A stretch of 64,000 nucleotides of DNA from an uncultured Clostridia bacterium. Its GTDB lineage: Bacteria > Bacillota > Clostridia > Christensenellales > UBA1242. Made by a program: the position numbers and the translations under genes. Positions 17,489-26,131 of this stretch are shown in pieces; positions within the stretch are counted from its first letter, which is position 1, and each line of letters begins with the position of its first letter. The notes under the pieces are model-generated. The model searched no databases, was not told the origin of the DNA, and saw only the letters and a program-made list of their open reading frames with translations. The DNA lies in assembly GCA_934746715.1 (NCBI GenBank), contig CAKVFI010000001.1, positions 310,001 through 374,000 on the forward strand, read 5' to 3'.

Positions 17489-18337
17489 TTAAATATGCTT
17501 GGATTTTTTGTTTTTACATTTTTCAATTATTAATGCAATCATCAACAATATGCCACAAAGCACAATTGTTAAGCCTATGCAAATCAAAATGCAATTGCCA
17601 GAATTTGCAATGTTGTAATAAATCATAACTGGCTTTTCAAAATCATCATTATCAACAATCCAAGTGTGATAATATTTGCCGTTTTTGCTTGTGATATAAT
17701 CCGCATCGCTATGCTCACGTCGCATGTCAGTTTCGTAAGTGTAACTCAATTGTGCTTTGTTGTTGGCAACAATTTCTGGATATTGCGCCGAAAGTTCCGC
17801 TTTAATTGAATTGTAAAGTGATGTATAATCAGCGTACATCGTCAATCCGTAATAATACACTTTTGTGTAAAGAAAATGTTTTTCATATTTATAATTTGGT
17901 GCTTGATAAGTGAATATGTTGTAATAATATCTATAAACACTTGCATTTTTAAATCTTATGCCAAACACAAGAGCGTTGGCAGAGTTCCCCTTTAATGCTG
18001 TAACTCCATTTAAATATGATTTAAGTTCATCAATTTCATCTTGCGTTGTTGCAAGCAAAATGGCTGTTTGAACACGGGAATTAAATTCATTGCAAAGCTT
18101 TTTGCTTGCGTTTGTGCCAATATCTTGAACATCTGTCTTAAGTGATAATATTTGTGATGATGAATAACCTTGATTTATTAAATCATTGTCATCGATGTTG
18201 ACAACAACATATTCATCAATTGTGCCGTCATCATTGATTTGAGTTGTGGCGTTTATTGACGAACAAGCAGACAAACAAAATATTGAAACAATCAACATAA
18301 ATAAAATTATTAAGCGAAGATATTTGCGTTTTGTCAT
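17489..18337 (-). CDS. Lipoprotein with C-terminal membrane helix
   Basis: 282 residues from ATG 18337; a second in-frame ATG at 18355 would add six residues. The signal peptide ends in lipobox LSAC (~25), followed by an extracellular domain beginning INATTQINDDGTIDEYVVVNID, a pattern shared with LppM/DUF3153-type lipoproteins. A final helix (~248-268) and a KKSKH tail suggest both lipid and helix anchoring. Function unknown. The start is uncertain because neither ATG has a strong ribosome binding site. Confidence 0.65.
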   Translation of the reverse strand: MTKRKYLRLIILFMLIVSIFCLSACSSINATTQINDDGTIDEYVVVNIDDNDLINQGYSSSQILSLKTDVQDIGTNASKKLCNEFNSRVQTAILLATTQDEIDELKSYLNGVTALKGNSANALVFGIRFKNASVYRYYYNIFTYQAPNYKYEKHFLYTKVYYYGLTMYADYTSLYNSIKAELSAQYPEIVANNKAQLSYTYETDMRREHSDADYITSKNGKYYHTWIVDNDDFEKPVMIYYNIANSGNCILICIGLTIVLCGILLMIALIIEKCKNKKSKHI

Positions 18338-18661
18338 AATATAAATTATTCCCATTCAAGCATTTAAATACTAACAGTGTGTAAATTAATGATTAACTTT
18401 ACAAAAGATAATAAAATTGAATTTCATTAAAATAATTATAATTTTAAAATATTATACTAATATTCAACACTAAAAGCAAACAAAAAATTTAAATTAATTT
18501 GCAACTTAATTTAGTTAAAAAACAATAAATTATATAATTAATTAAAAATTGTAGGCATTATGATTTAATTAAAGACAATTTTTTAACAATAATACATTTC
18601 ACTTTATTAACAAAAAAGAGAGCAATTAAACTCTCTTTTTGTTTTTAATTTTTAAGTTAAT
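18338..18661. other. AT-rich spacer upstream of the lipoprotein gene
   Basis: No gene, repeat or clear promoter seen apart from the gyrA terminator at 18612-18640. Confidence 0.5.
18612..18640 (-). terminator. Terminator of gyrBA
   Basis: AAAAAGAGAG, 8-nt loop, CTCTCTTTTT. Confidence 0.75.
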
Positions 18662-21211
18662 TTATTCAAAATCTTCTTGGTCCGTTGATGAATCGGTTGT
18701 AACTTCTGCTTCATCAAGCAAGGTTGAATCTTCTTGTTGTTCAACTGGTGTTTCATCAACATTTTCTTCTTCCGCACGTGCAACAATTGCAACACTTACA
18801 ACAGAATCATTTTCGCTCACTTTCATAAGACGAACACCAAGGCTTGTTCTGCCAACCAAATTGATTGAATCAGCATTTGTTCTTATCATTACGCCGTCAC
18901 CAGAAATTGCCAAAATATCGTCGCTGTCTGCACAAACATTTTTAAGTGCAACAACTTTGCCTGTTTTTTCGTTAAACGCACCCGCTTTAATACCTTTGCC
19001 ACGTCTGCCTTGCAAACGATAATCTTCTGGTCTACTGCGTTTTGCATAGCCCTTTTCTGTTACGGTCAACACATCAAGTGTTGGGTCAAGCACAATCATG
19101 TCAACAATATTTTCGTCCGCGCCAATTTTCATTGACCTTACGCCACGACTTGTACGCCCCAAATTGCGTACGCTAGATTCGCTAAAACGCAACGCCTTGC
19201 CGTTGTCTGCAACCATTAACAATTCTTGTTTTGGTTCAACAAGTTTTGCGCTAACCAAACTGTCGCCTTCCAACAATTTGATTGCAATCTTACCATTTTT
19301 GCGCACTTGAGCAAATTCAGTTAACTTTGTCTTTTTAATTAAACCTTTTTTAGTTGCGATGATTAAATTTTTGTTTTCGTTGTAATCAAACTTCAAAATT
19401 GTGTTGATTTTTTCATCTGGTTCAAGTGGAAGCAAGTTGATGAGAGCACGCCCTTTGTTTTGTCTGCCTGCTTCTGGAATCATATATGCTTTGAGCACAT
19501 AAACTTTGCCTTTGTTGCTGAAGAACATAACATTGTCATGGCTGTTAAGCACAAACATATCTGTAACAAAATCTTCTTCCTTGGTTTTGTGAGCGTTTAC
19601 GCCTCGACCACCACGGTGTTGAGATTTGTATTCACTAACTGGCAAACGTTTTACATAACCTTGGTTTGTAAGTGACAAAACAACATCATGTTTTTCAATT
19701 AAATCGCCAATATCAATGTCGCTGTAATCCATAATGATTTTTGTTTTTCTTGGTGTTGGATATTTGTTTTTGATTTCTGTAAGTTCATCACGAATGATTT
19801 GGTTGATTTTTGCAGGATCTGCCAAAATTGCTTTGAGTTCAACAATGGTTTTTTCAAGTTCTGCACATTCTGCTTTAAGCTTTTCAACTTCCAAACCAGT
19901 GAGCCTGCTCAACTTCATTTCCAAAATAGCGTTTGCTTGACGGTCAGTCAAACCAAAGCGGTCTTGCAAACTGGTTGATGCTGCAACTTTATCTGTGCTC
20001 TTTTTGATGATTGCAATAACTTCATCAATATTGTTAACTGCAACAACCAAACCTTCCAAAATATGTGCACGTTCTTCTGCCTTTTTGAGGTCATATTGTG
20101 TGCGACGAGTGATAACTTCGCGTTGGAATTGGAGATAGTTAAACAAAACTTCTTGCAAATTGAGTATCTTTGGGCGGTTGTCAACAAGAGCAAGCATAAT
20201 TATGCCGCTACTTAGTTGCAATTGTGTTTGTTTGTAAAGCAAATTAAGCACAATTTGTGGTGTTGCGTCCTTTTTAAGTTCAATAACAATACGCATACCT
20301 TCTCTGCCAGATTCATCACGCAAGTCGCTTATGCCATCTATCTTTTTGTCTTTAACCAAATTTGCAATTTGTTGAATCAAACGTGCCTTGTTAACTTGAT
20401 AAGGAATTGCTGTTACAACAATGCGCCAACGTTTGCCGTTATCGTAACTTTCAATATCTGCTTTTGCACGCATAACAACGCCACCACGACCAGTGCGATA
20501 CGCTTCCTTAATGGCATTGTTTGCCAAAATTTCGCCACCGGTTGGGAAATCAGGTGCTGGAATAATTTCACACAATTCATCAATTGTGATATTTGGATTG
20601 TCTATCATTGCAATAACTGCATCAATAACTTCGTTAAGGTTGTGTGGTGGAATATTTGTTGCCATACCAACTGCAATACCATCACTGCCATTAACCAATA
20701 AGTTTGGAAAACGGCTTGGCAAAACTCTTGGTTGCAAAGCAGTTCCATCAAAGTTTGGATAAAAGTCAACAGTGTCCTTGTCGATATCACGCAAAAGTTC
20801 ACTTGCAACTTTGCTTAAACGTGCTTCCGTGTAACGATAAGCAGCAGCGCCATCGCCGTCCACCGAGCCAAAGTTTCCGTGCCCGTCAATAAGCGGCTCA
20901 TTAATAGTGAAATCTTGTGCCAAACGGACAAGTGCATCATAAACTGAACTGTCGCCATGTGGGTGATATTTACCAAGCACATCACCTACGATTTTGGCGC
21001 ATTTTCTAAACGGTTTGTCGCAAGTTAAACCGATTTCGTTCATCGAGTACAAAATACGGCGATGAACAGGTTTAAGGCCATCGCGCACATCAGGAATAGC
21101 ACGCGAAACATTAACCGCCATTGCATACGCAATAAACGATTCTTTCATTTCGTGTTCCACATCGATATCAATGTATTTTGTGTTGTCGATTTTTTCAAAA
21201 ATTTCTGACAT
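18662..21211 (-). CDS. gyrA: DNA gyrase subunit A
   Basis: 849 residues. Breaks and rejoins DNA during negative supercoiling. The catalytic Tyr is ~Y127 (AYRYTEARL). The quinolone-resistance region reads HPHGDSSVYDA, with the Ser and Asp at the usual sensitive positions. The C-terminal DNA-wrapping pinwheel carries the GyrA box QGRRGKG (~740), and the protein ends in an acidic tail. AAGGAAAA lies before ATG 21211. It is transcribed with gyrB (22 bp gap) and ends at a terminator. Confidence 0.97.
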   Translation of the reverse strand: MSEIFEKIDNTKYIDIDVEHEMKESFIAYAMAVNVSRAIPDVRDGLKPVHRRILYSMNEIGLTCDKPFRKCAKIVGDVLGKYHPHGDSSVYDALVRLAQDFTINEPLIDGHGNFGSVDGDGAAAYRYTEARLSKVASELLRDIDKDTVDFYPNFDGTALQPRVLPSRFPNLLVNGSDGIAVGMATNIPPHNLNEVIDAVIAMIDNPNITIDELCEIIPAPDFPTGGEILANNAIKEAYRTGRGGVVMRAKADIESYDNGKRWRIVVTAIPYQVNKARLIQQIANLVKDKKIDGISDLRDESGREGMRIVIELKKDATPQIVLNLLYKQTQLQLSSGIIMLALVDNRPKILNLQEVLFNYLQFQREVITRRTQYDLKKAEERAHILEGLVVAVNNIDEVIAIIKKSTDKVAASTSLQDRFGLTDRQANAILEMKLSRLTGLEVEKLKAECAELEKTIVELKAILADPAKINQIIRDELTEIKNKYPTPRKTKIIMDYSDIDIGDLIEKHDVVLSLTNQGYVKRLPVSEYKSQHRGGRGVNAHKTKEEDFVTDMFVLNSHDNVMFFSNKGKVYVLKAYMIPEAGRQNKGRALINLLPLEPDEKINTILKFDYNENKNLIIATKKGLIKKTKLTEFAQVRKNGKIAIKLLEGDSLVSAKLVEPKQELLMVADNGKALRFSESSVRNLGRTSRGVRSMKIGADENIVDMIVLDPTLDVLTVTEKGYAKRSRPEDYRLQGRRGKGIKAGAFNEKTGKVVALKNVCADSDDILAISGDGVMIRTNADSINLVGRTSLGVRLMKVSENDSVVSVAIVARAEEENVDETPVEQQEDSTLLDEAEVTTDSSTDQEDFE

Positions 21212-21233
21212 AATATTTTCCTTTTTTGCCTAA

Positions 21234-23192
21234 CTAAATATCCAAATCTTTAACCAATGTTGCGTGTTGTTCAATAAACTCACGTCTGCCATCAACGCGG
21301 TCGCCCATAAGCAAGTCAAACACTTCGTTGCACGCCAAAGCGTCACTCATAACAACCTTTTTAAGAGTACGAGTTTTTGGGTTCATTGTTGTGTCCCAAA
21401 GTTGATCTGTATCCATTTCACCAAGACCTTTGTAACGTTGAACTTCGTAGCCCTTATCTCCGCCAGCCAAAGCGGCTTCTTTTTCTTCTTCACTGAAATA
21501 GTAATTAATTTGTTTGCCACGTTGCACACGATAAAGTGGTGGTTGAGCAACGTAAATGTGCCCTTCTTCAACAAGTGGACGCATATATCTAAAGAAGAAT
21601 GTCAACATCAAAATTTCAATATGGCTACCATCCACATCGGCATCGGTCATGATGATAATTTTGTCATAACGCAATTTTTTAGGGTCGCAGTTTTCATAAA
21701 TTCCGCAACCAAAAGCGGTTATCATAGATTTGATTTCTTCATTTTCAAGCGCACGAGTGAGCCTTGTTTTTTCAACATTCAAAATTTTACCACGCAATGG
21801 CAAAATTGCTTGATAGTGCCTGTCACGGCAATTTTTTGCAGTACCGCCCGCTGAATCACCTTCGACGATAAAGATTTCACATTCACTGGCATTTTTGCTG
21901 CTGCAATCTGCCAATTTGCCTGGAAGAGTTGAAACTTCCAAAGCAGACTTACGCCTTGTGTCTTCACGCGCGTTGCGGGCTGCTTCCCTTGCACGTTGAG
22001 AAAGCAAACATTTGTTGATAAGGTCCTTACTTTCTTTTGGGTGTTCTTCCAAATAATCTTTGAATGTTTCTTCCATTGCCTTGCCAACAAATGTCCTAAT
22101 TTCATCTGTGCCAAGTTTTGTTTTGGTTTGACCTTCAAATTGAGGTTCTTCAACCTTAACAGAGATAACTGCAACAATGCCTTCGCGAGTGTCTTCGCCT
22201 GAAAGTTTTTGTTTTTCTTTAAGCATTTTGTTTTCAACTGCATAGTCGTTGATAATCTTCATCAAACTGTTTTTAAAGCCGTCAACGTGTTTGCCGCCTT
22301 CTTCTGTGTTGATGTTGTTGCAATAACTGTGAATGTTTTCGGTGTAAGTGTCGGTGTATTGAAAACTGAATTCAATTTCCGTTGTTGCTGGTTGTGGTTG
22401 ACCATTTTCATCTTTACGTTTGTAATGATAAATTTTGTCAACATAAATAGGCTCTGGGAACACGCATTGTTTGTTTTCAGTAAGGTCAGCAACAAACTCT
22501 TGAATGCCTCCCATAAATTGGTACAAATTTTCTTGTTCCTTGCCTTCGCGGTCGTCTTTGATTGTTATGCGCAAGCCTTTGTTAAGGAATGCAATTTCAC
22601 GCAAACGAGATTTAAGCAAATCATAGTTAAATTCGGTTACTGGAAAAATTTCATAGTCTGGTTTGAAAGTAACTTCTGTGCCAGTTTTTGCTGGGTCAAC
22701 ATCTCCCACAATTGCAAGCCTATCGGTTGGAATGCCACGATGATATTCCTGATGATAGTGATGCCCATTTTGGAAAATATCCAGCAACAAGGTTTCACTA
22801 AGTGCGTTAACAACAGAAAGACCAACGCCGTGCAAACCGCCGGAAATTTTGTATCCGCCACCGCCAAATTTGCCACCCGCGTGCAATTTTGTTAAAACCA
22901 ATTCTGCCGCAGAAATGCCTTCCTTAGCGTGAATGCCGGTTGGAATGCCACGGCCGTTATCGGTTACACTAACTGAACCGTCTGGATTGATTTCCACATT
23001 AATTTCGTTGCAGTAGCCAGCCAATGCTTCGTCGATAGAGTTATCAACAATTTCAGTTACCAAATGATGAAGCCCGCGCTCGTCAGTTGAGCCAATGTAC
23101 ATACCTGGGCGTTTGCGAACAGGTTCAAGCCCTTCCAACACTTGAATGGCAGAAGCGCCATAGTCAGCGGTAACTTTTAATTCGTCTTGCAT
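21234..23192 (-). CDS. gyrB: DNA gyrase subunit B
   Basis: 652 residues. ATPase subunit of gyrase. GHKL ATP site: ELVDNSIDEA-type segment EIVDNSIDEA (~47-56), DNGRGIP (~78-84) and GGLHGVG (~118-124). TOPRIM domain: EGDSAGG (444-450) and TDADVDG (516-522). Ends in the GyrB tail DGRREFIEQHA. GGAG precedes ATG 23192. Read from a promoter at ~23308-23336 that has a long palindrome over the transcription start. gyrB-gyrA adjacency is common, but dnaA, dnaN and recF are not here. Confidence 0.97.
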   Translation of the reverse strand: MQDELKVTADYGASAIQVLEGLEPVRKRPGMYIGSTDERGLHHLVTEIVDNSIDEALAGYCNEINVEINPDGSVSVTDNGRGIPTGIHAKEGISAAELVLTKLHAGGKFGGGGYKISGGLHGVGLSVVNALSETLLLDIFQNGHHYHQEYHRGIPTDRLAIVGDVDPAKTGTEVTFKPDYEIFPVTEFNYDLLKSRLREIAFLNKGLRITIKDDREGKEQENLYQFMGGIQEFVADLTENKQCVFPEPIYVDKIYHYKRKDENGQPQPATTEIEFSFQYTDTYTENIHSYCNNINTEEGGKHVDGFKNSLMKIINDYAVENKMLKEKQKLSGEDTREGIVAVISVKVEEPQFEGQTKTKLGTDEIRTFVGKAMEETFKDYLEEHPKESKDLINKCLLSQRAREAARNAREDTRRKSALEVSTLPGKLADCSSKNASECEIFIVEGDSAGGTAKNCRDRHYQAILPLRGKILNVEKTRLTRALENEEIKSMITAFGCGIYENCDPKKLRYDKIIIMTDADVDGSHIEILMLTFFFRYMRPLVEEGHIYVAQPPLYRVQRGKQINYYFSEEEKEAALAGGDKGYEVQRYKGLGEMDTDQLWDTTMNPKTRTLKKVVMSDALACNEVFDLLMGDRVDGRREFIEQHATLVKDLDI

Positions 23193-23284
23193 AAAATCTC
23201 CTTAATTGCGTGTTGTTTACACAAAATAACATATAATTAAATATTTGCCAAACAAAAGCAATATTAAGCCTAGAAAGCAAAAAT

Positions 23285-23308
23285 TTACATTATATAAATA
23301 TAATGTAA
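23285..23308. promoter_or_regulatory. Operator-like palindrome over the gyrBA transcription start
   Basis: Arms TTACATTATAT and ATATAATGTAA around a central AA: 22 of 24 positions symmetric. It spans roughly -7 to +17 of the gyrB promoter. It could be a repressor site or a 5' mRNA hairpin. Confidence 0.55.
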
Positions 23309-23336
23309 TTATACCAGCAAAAAAGCAAAAAAGCAA
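23308..23336 (-). promoter_or_regulatory. gyrBA promoter
   Basis: TTGCTT, 17 bp, TATAAT preceded by TGg (extended -10), minus strand. The leader is ~108 nt to ATG 23192. Confidence 0.65.
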
Positions 23337-23338
23337 GC

Positions 23339-23366
23339 AAAAAACCGCCTAATTTAGCGGTTTTAA
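23339..23366 (-). terminator. Terminator of metG
   Basis: AAACCGC, CTAATTTA centre, GCGGTTTT just downstream of the metG stop. Confidence 0.7.
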
Positions 23367-23368
23367 AA

Positions 23369-24946
23369 TTATGCATTGGCAATTTCGTTAAGTTCGGCAA
23401 TTTCTTTGTTTATATCAAGGCGTTGATACAGATTTTCACCTTTAACAACTGGTGTGTTGTTGGCAATAAAGCCAAAATCTGCATATTGGTTGAATGAAGT
23501 AGGCAGTTGCAAACCCCAATTTGCGTAAACCATTTTTGGTTTGTCAGTTAAGAATGGCAAAAGCAAAGTGTTGGCAATGATGATTGCTTCACTAATCAAA
23601 TTCATAACAGTGTTAATGCGCTCTAAATTGCCTTCCTTAAACAAAACCCATGGTGCGGTTTCGTCAATATATTTATTGGTGCGAGAGAACATTTCAAAAA
23701 CAGTGTTCAATGCTCCACTTGGATTGATATCTTCCATTTGTTCAAACACCTTGGAACGTTTGTTGCGGATTTCTGCCACAAATGTGTTGTCAATTTCTGT
23801 CAACTCACCTGCTTTGTTGAGAGTGCCATTTAAATATTTGCCAATCATGCCACATGTGCGGGACACAAGGTTGCCATATTCGTTTGCAAGGTTTGTGTTA
23901 AATGCATTCAAAAACAAATCTTGGCTGTATGGTCCATCTTGACCAAACTGAATTTCTTTGGTTAAAAACAAGCGCACACTATCCAAGCCATAACGCGCAA
24001 CAAGCACACGCGGGTCGACAACTTCCTTTTTGCCTGTTTCTTTTGATTTGCTGAGTTTATCGTTGCCAAACAAAAGCCAACCATGTCCATAAATTTGTTT
24101 TGGAAGAGGAAGGTCAAGAGCCATCAAAATTGCTGGCCAAATGATTGCATGGAAACGCACAATCTCCTTGCCAACAACATGCACGTCCGCTGGCCAAAAT
24201 TTGTTAAAGTTTGTTTCGTCATCTTGCAAATAACCAAGTGCTGAAAGATAGTTTGGCAATGCGTCAATCCAAACATAGATTGTGTGTTTTGGGTCAAACT
24301 CAACTGGCACGCCCCATTTAACGCTTGTGCGACTAACGCATAAATCTTTAAGCCCAGGTTTGATAAAGTTGTTAATCATTTCATTAACACGAGATTGTGG
24401 GCGCAAAAAGTTTGGATTGGTTTTGTACAAATTCAAAATTTTGTCTTGATACTCACTCAAACGGAAGAAATATGCTTCTTCTTCCATTGGTTCAACAGGT
24501 CTGCCACAGTCTGGGCATTTGCCGTCAATCAATTGTTCTTCTGTCCAAAAACTTTCACATGGGGTGCAATATAGACCCTTGTAACTAGATTTGTAAATTT
24601 GACCTTTTTCATACAACTTGTTAAAGATTTTTTGCACTGTTTTAACATGATAGTCATCTGTTGTGCGGATAAATTTATCGTAAGAAATATCAAGCATTTT
24701 CCACAATGCTTTTGTGTCGTCAATTATTTCGTTAAGATATTCCATTTCTGGTTTGCCGCAAGCCAAAGCTTTTTTTTCAATTTTTTGACCATGTTCATCA
24801 GTCCCGGTAAGGTAAAAAACATCTTTACCGCACATTCGATTAAACCTTGCCAAACTGTCGCACACAACAGTTGTGTAACAATTGCCAAGTGTTAATTTAT
24901 TGCTTGGGTAATAAATTGGTGTTGTGATATAAAATGTGTTTTTCAC
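23369..24946 (-). CDS. metG: Methionyl-tRNA synthetase
   Basis: 525 residues; charges tRNA-Met. GTG start at 24946 with AGGAG at good spacing. The class I signature PIYYPSNKLTLGN stands where HIGH is expected (TLGN, a divergent form). The zinc knuckle is CTPC ... CPDC (~126-145) and the KMSKS loop is KLSKSKETG. The protein ends after the anticodon domain and lacks the C-terminal EMAP/Trbp111 domain of longer homologs. No T-box leader is visible upstream. Confidence 0.95.
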   Translation of the reverse strand: MKNTFYITTPIYYPSNKLTLGNCYTTVVCDSLARFNRMCGKDVFYLTGTDEHGQKIEKKALACGKPEMEYLNEIIDDTKALWKMLDISYDKFIRTTDDYHVKTVQKIFNKLYEKGQIYKSSYKGLYCTPCESFWTEEQLIDGKCPDCGRPVEPMEEEAYFFRLSEYQDKILNLYKTNPNFLRPQSRVNEMINNFIKPGLKDLCVSRTSVKWGVPVEFDPKHTIYVWIDALPNYLSALGYLQDDETNFNKFWPADVHVVGKEIVRFHAIIWPAILMALDLPLPKQIYGHGWLLFGNDKLSKSKETGKKEVVDPRVLVARYGLDSVRLFLTKEIQFGQDGPYSQDLFLNAFNTNLANEYGNLVSRTCGMIGKYLNGTLNKAGELTEIDNTFVAEIRNKRSKVFEQMEDINPSGALNTVFEMFSRTNKYIDETAPWVLFKEGNLERINTVMNLISEAIIIANTLLLPFLTDKPKMVYANWGLQLPTSFNQYADFGFIANNTPVVKGENLYQRLDINKEIAELNEIANA

Positions 24947-25013
24947 GTTTTTCTCCTTTTTGGTTTTTTCGGATTTGTGTTGTTTTTTATTAAACGCGCA
25001 ACAAACCCTTGTT

Positions 25014-25598
25014 TTATTTTAATTTTTCAATTAAATATGCCATGTAATGTTTGCTGTCAAATTCAAGTTTGTATTTGTCCAATTTTGTTTTTGGATAATG
25101 TTCTGGGTGTGGATTGTGAAATTTCTTTTTCTTTATAATTTTAAAACCTTTTTCTTTAAGATATTGTTCAATATATCTAAAATGCACGCAAGGGTCTTCC
25201 CAAATATCCACAAGCAAAAAATACTTGCTGCGAATATCCATGATTTGGTGAAACAAATTTTCAAACGAATTGCCAAAATTTGATGCTTCACCCAAAACCA
25301 AATGCATTAAACAAAAATCATATTTTTTGCGTATGCAAGAAGAACAAATGTCAGTTTCAATCACTTCCAAGCGGTTGCTGCCAATTGCCGATTGCAATGG
25401 ATTTTTTTTGCGGTTATCACCCGGATAAACAATAGCATCAACATGTGCAGTTGGAAAATATTTAAGCAAAATGCTTGCACTTGTTTTTCCACTGCCAGAA
25501 TCAATTATTTGCTTGATTTCCACATTTTTAAGTGGTTTAATCATAGTTTTTATGATTTTGTCGTGTATCGTTTTTGATGTGTTTACTAACTTTTCCAC
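25014..25598 (-). CDS. Putative SAM-dependent methyltransferase
   Basis: 194 residues from a GTG start with AAAGGGG upstream. The segment IIDSGSGKTSASILLKYFP near residue 30 looks like a motif I glycine loop, followed by an acidic-site strand (HVDAIVYPGD) and YDFCLMHLVLG as motif IV. This is a Rossmann-like methyltransferase pattern, but the assignment to a specific family is not possible. It lies between metG and yqeY on the same strand, with spacing that fits one operon. Confidence 0.5.
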   Translation of the reverse strand: MEKLVNTSKTIHDKIIKTMIKPLKNVEIKQIIDSGSGKTSASILLKYFPTAHVDAIVYPGDNRKKNPLQSAIGSNRLEVIETDICSSCIRKKYDFCLMHLVLGEASNFGNSFENLFHQIMDIRSKYFLLVDIWEDPCVHFRYIEQYLKEKGFKIIKKKKFHNPHPEHYPKTKLDKYKLEFDSKHYMAYLIEKLK

Positions 25599-25641
25599 AA
25601 TTCACCCCTTTGTTTGTGCAAAAAATTTAAAATTACAATGT

Positions 25642-26061
25642 TTAGCCGCGAGCGATACGATTAACCAATCCCATATCAACTTGACCAGCATAGTTTGCTT
25701 TAAAGTGTTTCATAACACTTGGAATTGATTTGTCGTCAAGGCCTGCAATAATGTTGCGGATTTCATCTTCTCCAAGCATTTTAGGCAAATACTTTTCAAT
25801 GATTGCTTTTTGACGGTCAATGTTTTCAGCTTCCGCGCTGTTGCCCGCTTTAACATAGTTTTCCTTTTCCTCGGTTAACTCTTTAATGGTTTTTTGAATG
25901 ATTTGGATTGTGTCCACATCAGTAAGTTCCTTGCCGTCCTTTTTAAGTTCAATGCCAGCAAGCAAGCATTTGTTCATAACAACACCATAAATTGCACGCG
26001 CCAAAGCATCGTGGTCTTTCATTGCTTGAACATTGTCTTTTTTGATTTGTTCTAAAATCAT
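25642..26061 (-). CDS. YqeY / GatB-YqeY domain protein
   Basis: 139 residues, typical for the family. Helical N-terminal half and the conserved C-terminal three-helix domain (EKYLPKMLGEDEIRNII ... MGLVNRIARG). The domain is related to the tRNA-binding tail of GatB; free-standing YqeY proteins have unclear roles. AAAGGAG precedes ATG 26061. A symmetrical TGATATAAT palindrome lies 24 bp upstream. Confidence 0.88.
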   Translation of the reverse strand: MILEQIKKDNVQAMKDHDALARAIYGVVMNKCLLAGIELKKDGKELTDVDTIQIIQKTIKELTEEKENYVKAGNSAEAENIDRQKAIIEKYLPKMLGEDEIRNIIAGLDDKSIPSVMKHFKANYAGQVDMGLVNRIARG

Positions 26062-26084
26062 AATAATTCTCCTTTTAAGGAATT

Positions 26085-26106
26085 ATTATATCACACTTGA
26101 TATAAT
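26085..26106. promoter_or_regulatory. Back-to-back extended -10 palindrome
   Basis: ATTATATCA-N4-TGATATAAT: each strand reads TGATATAAT. The minus-strand copy fits a promoter for yqeY. The plus-strand copy would drive antisense transcription into dnaB. It could instead be an operator. Confidence 0.4.
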
Positions 26107-26131
26107 TCTCCTTTTTGATTGATAATTGCCT

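Noticed and set aside
20216..20701. 161-codon plus-strand frame opposite gyrA
   Set aside because: Phe/Cys/Asn-rich antisense translation without any signal; gyrA is certain.
22209..22895. 228-codon plus-strand frame opposite gyrB
   Set aside because: Antisense shadow, no ribosome binding site, Phe/Val-rich composition.
24947..25013. T-box riboswitch upstream of metG
   Set aside because: The gap is only 67 bp and shows no specifier stem or T-box sequence.
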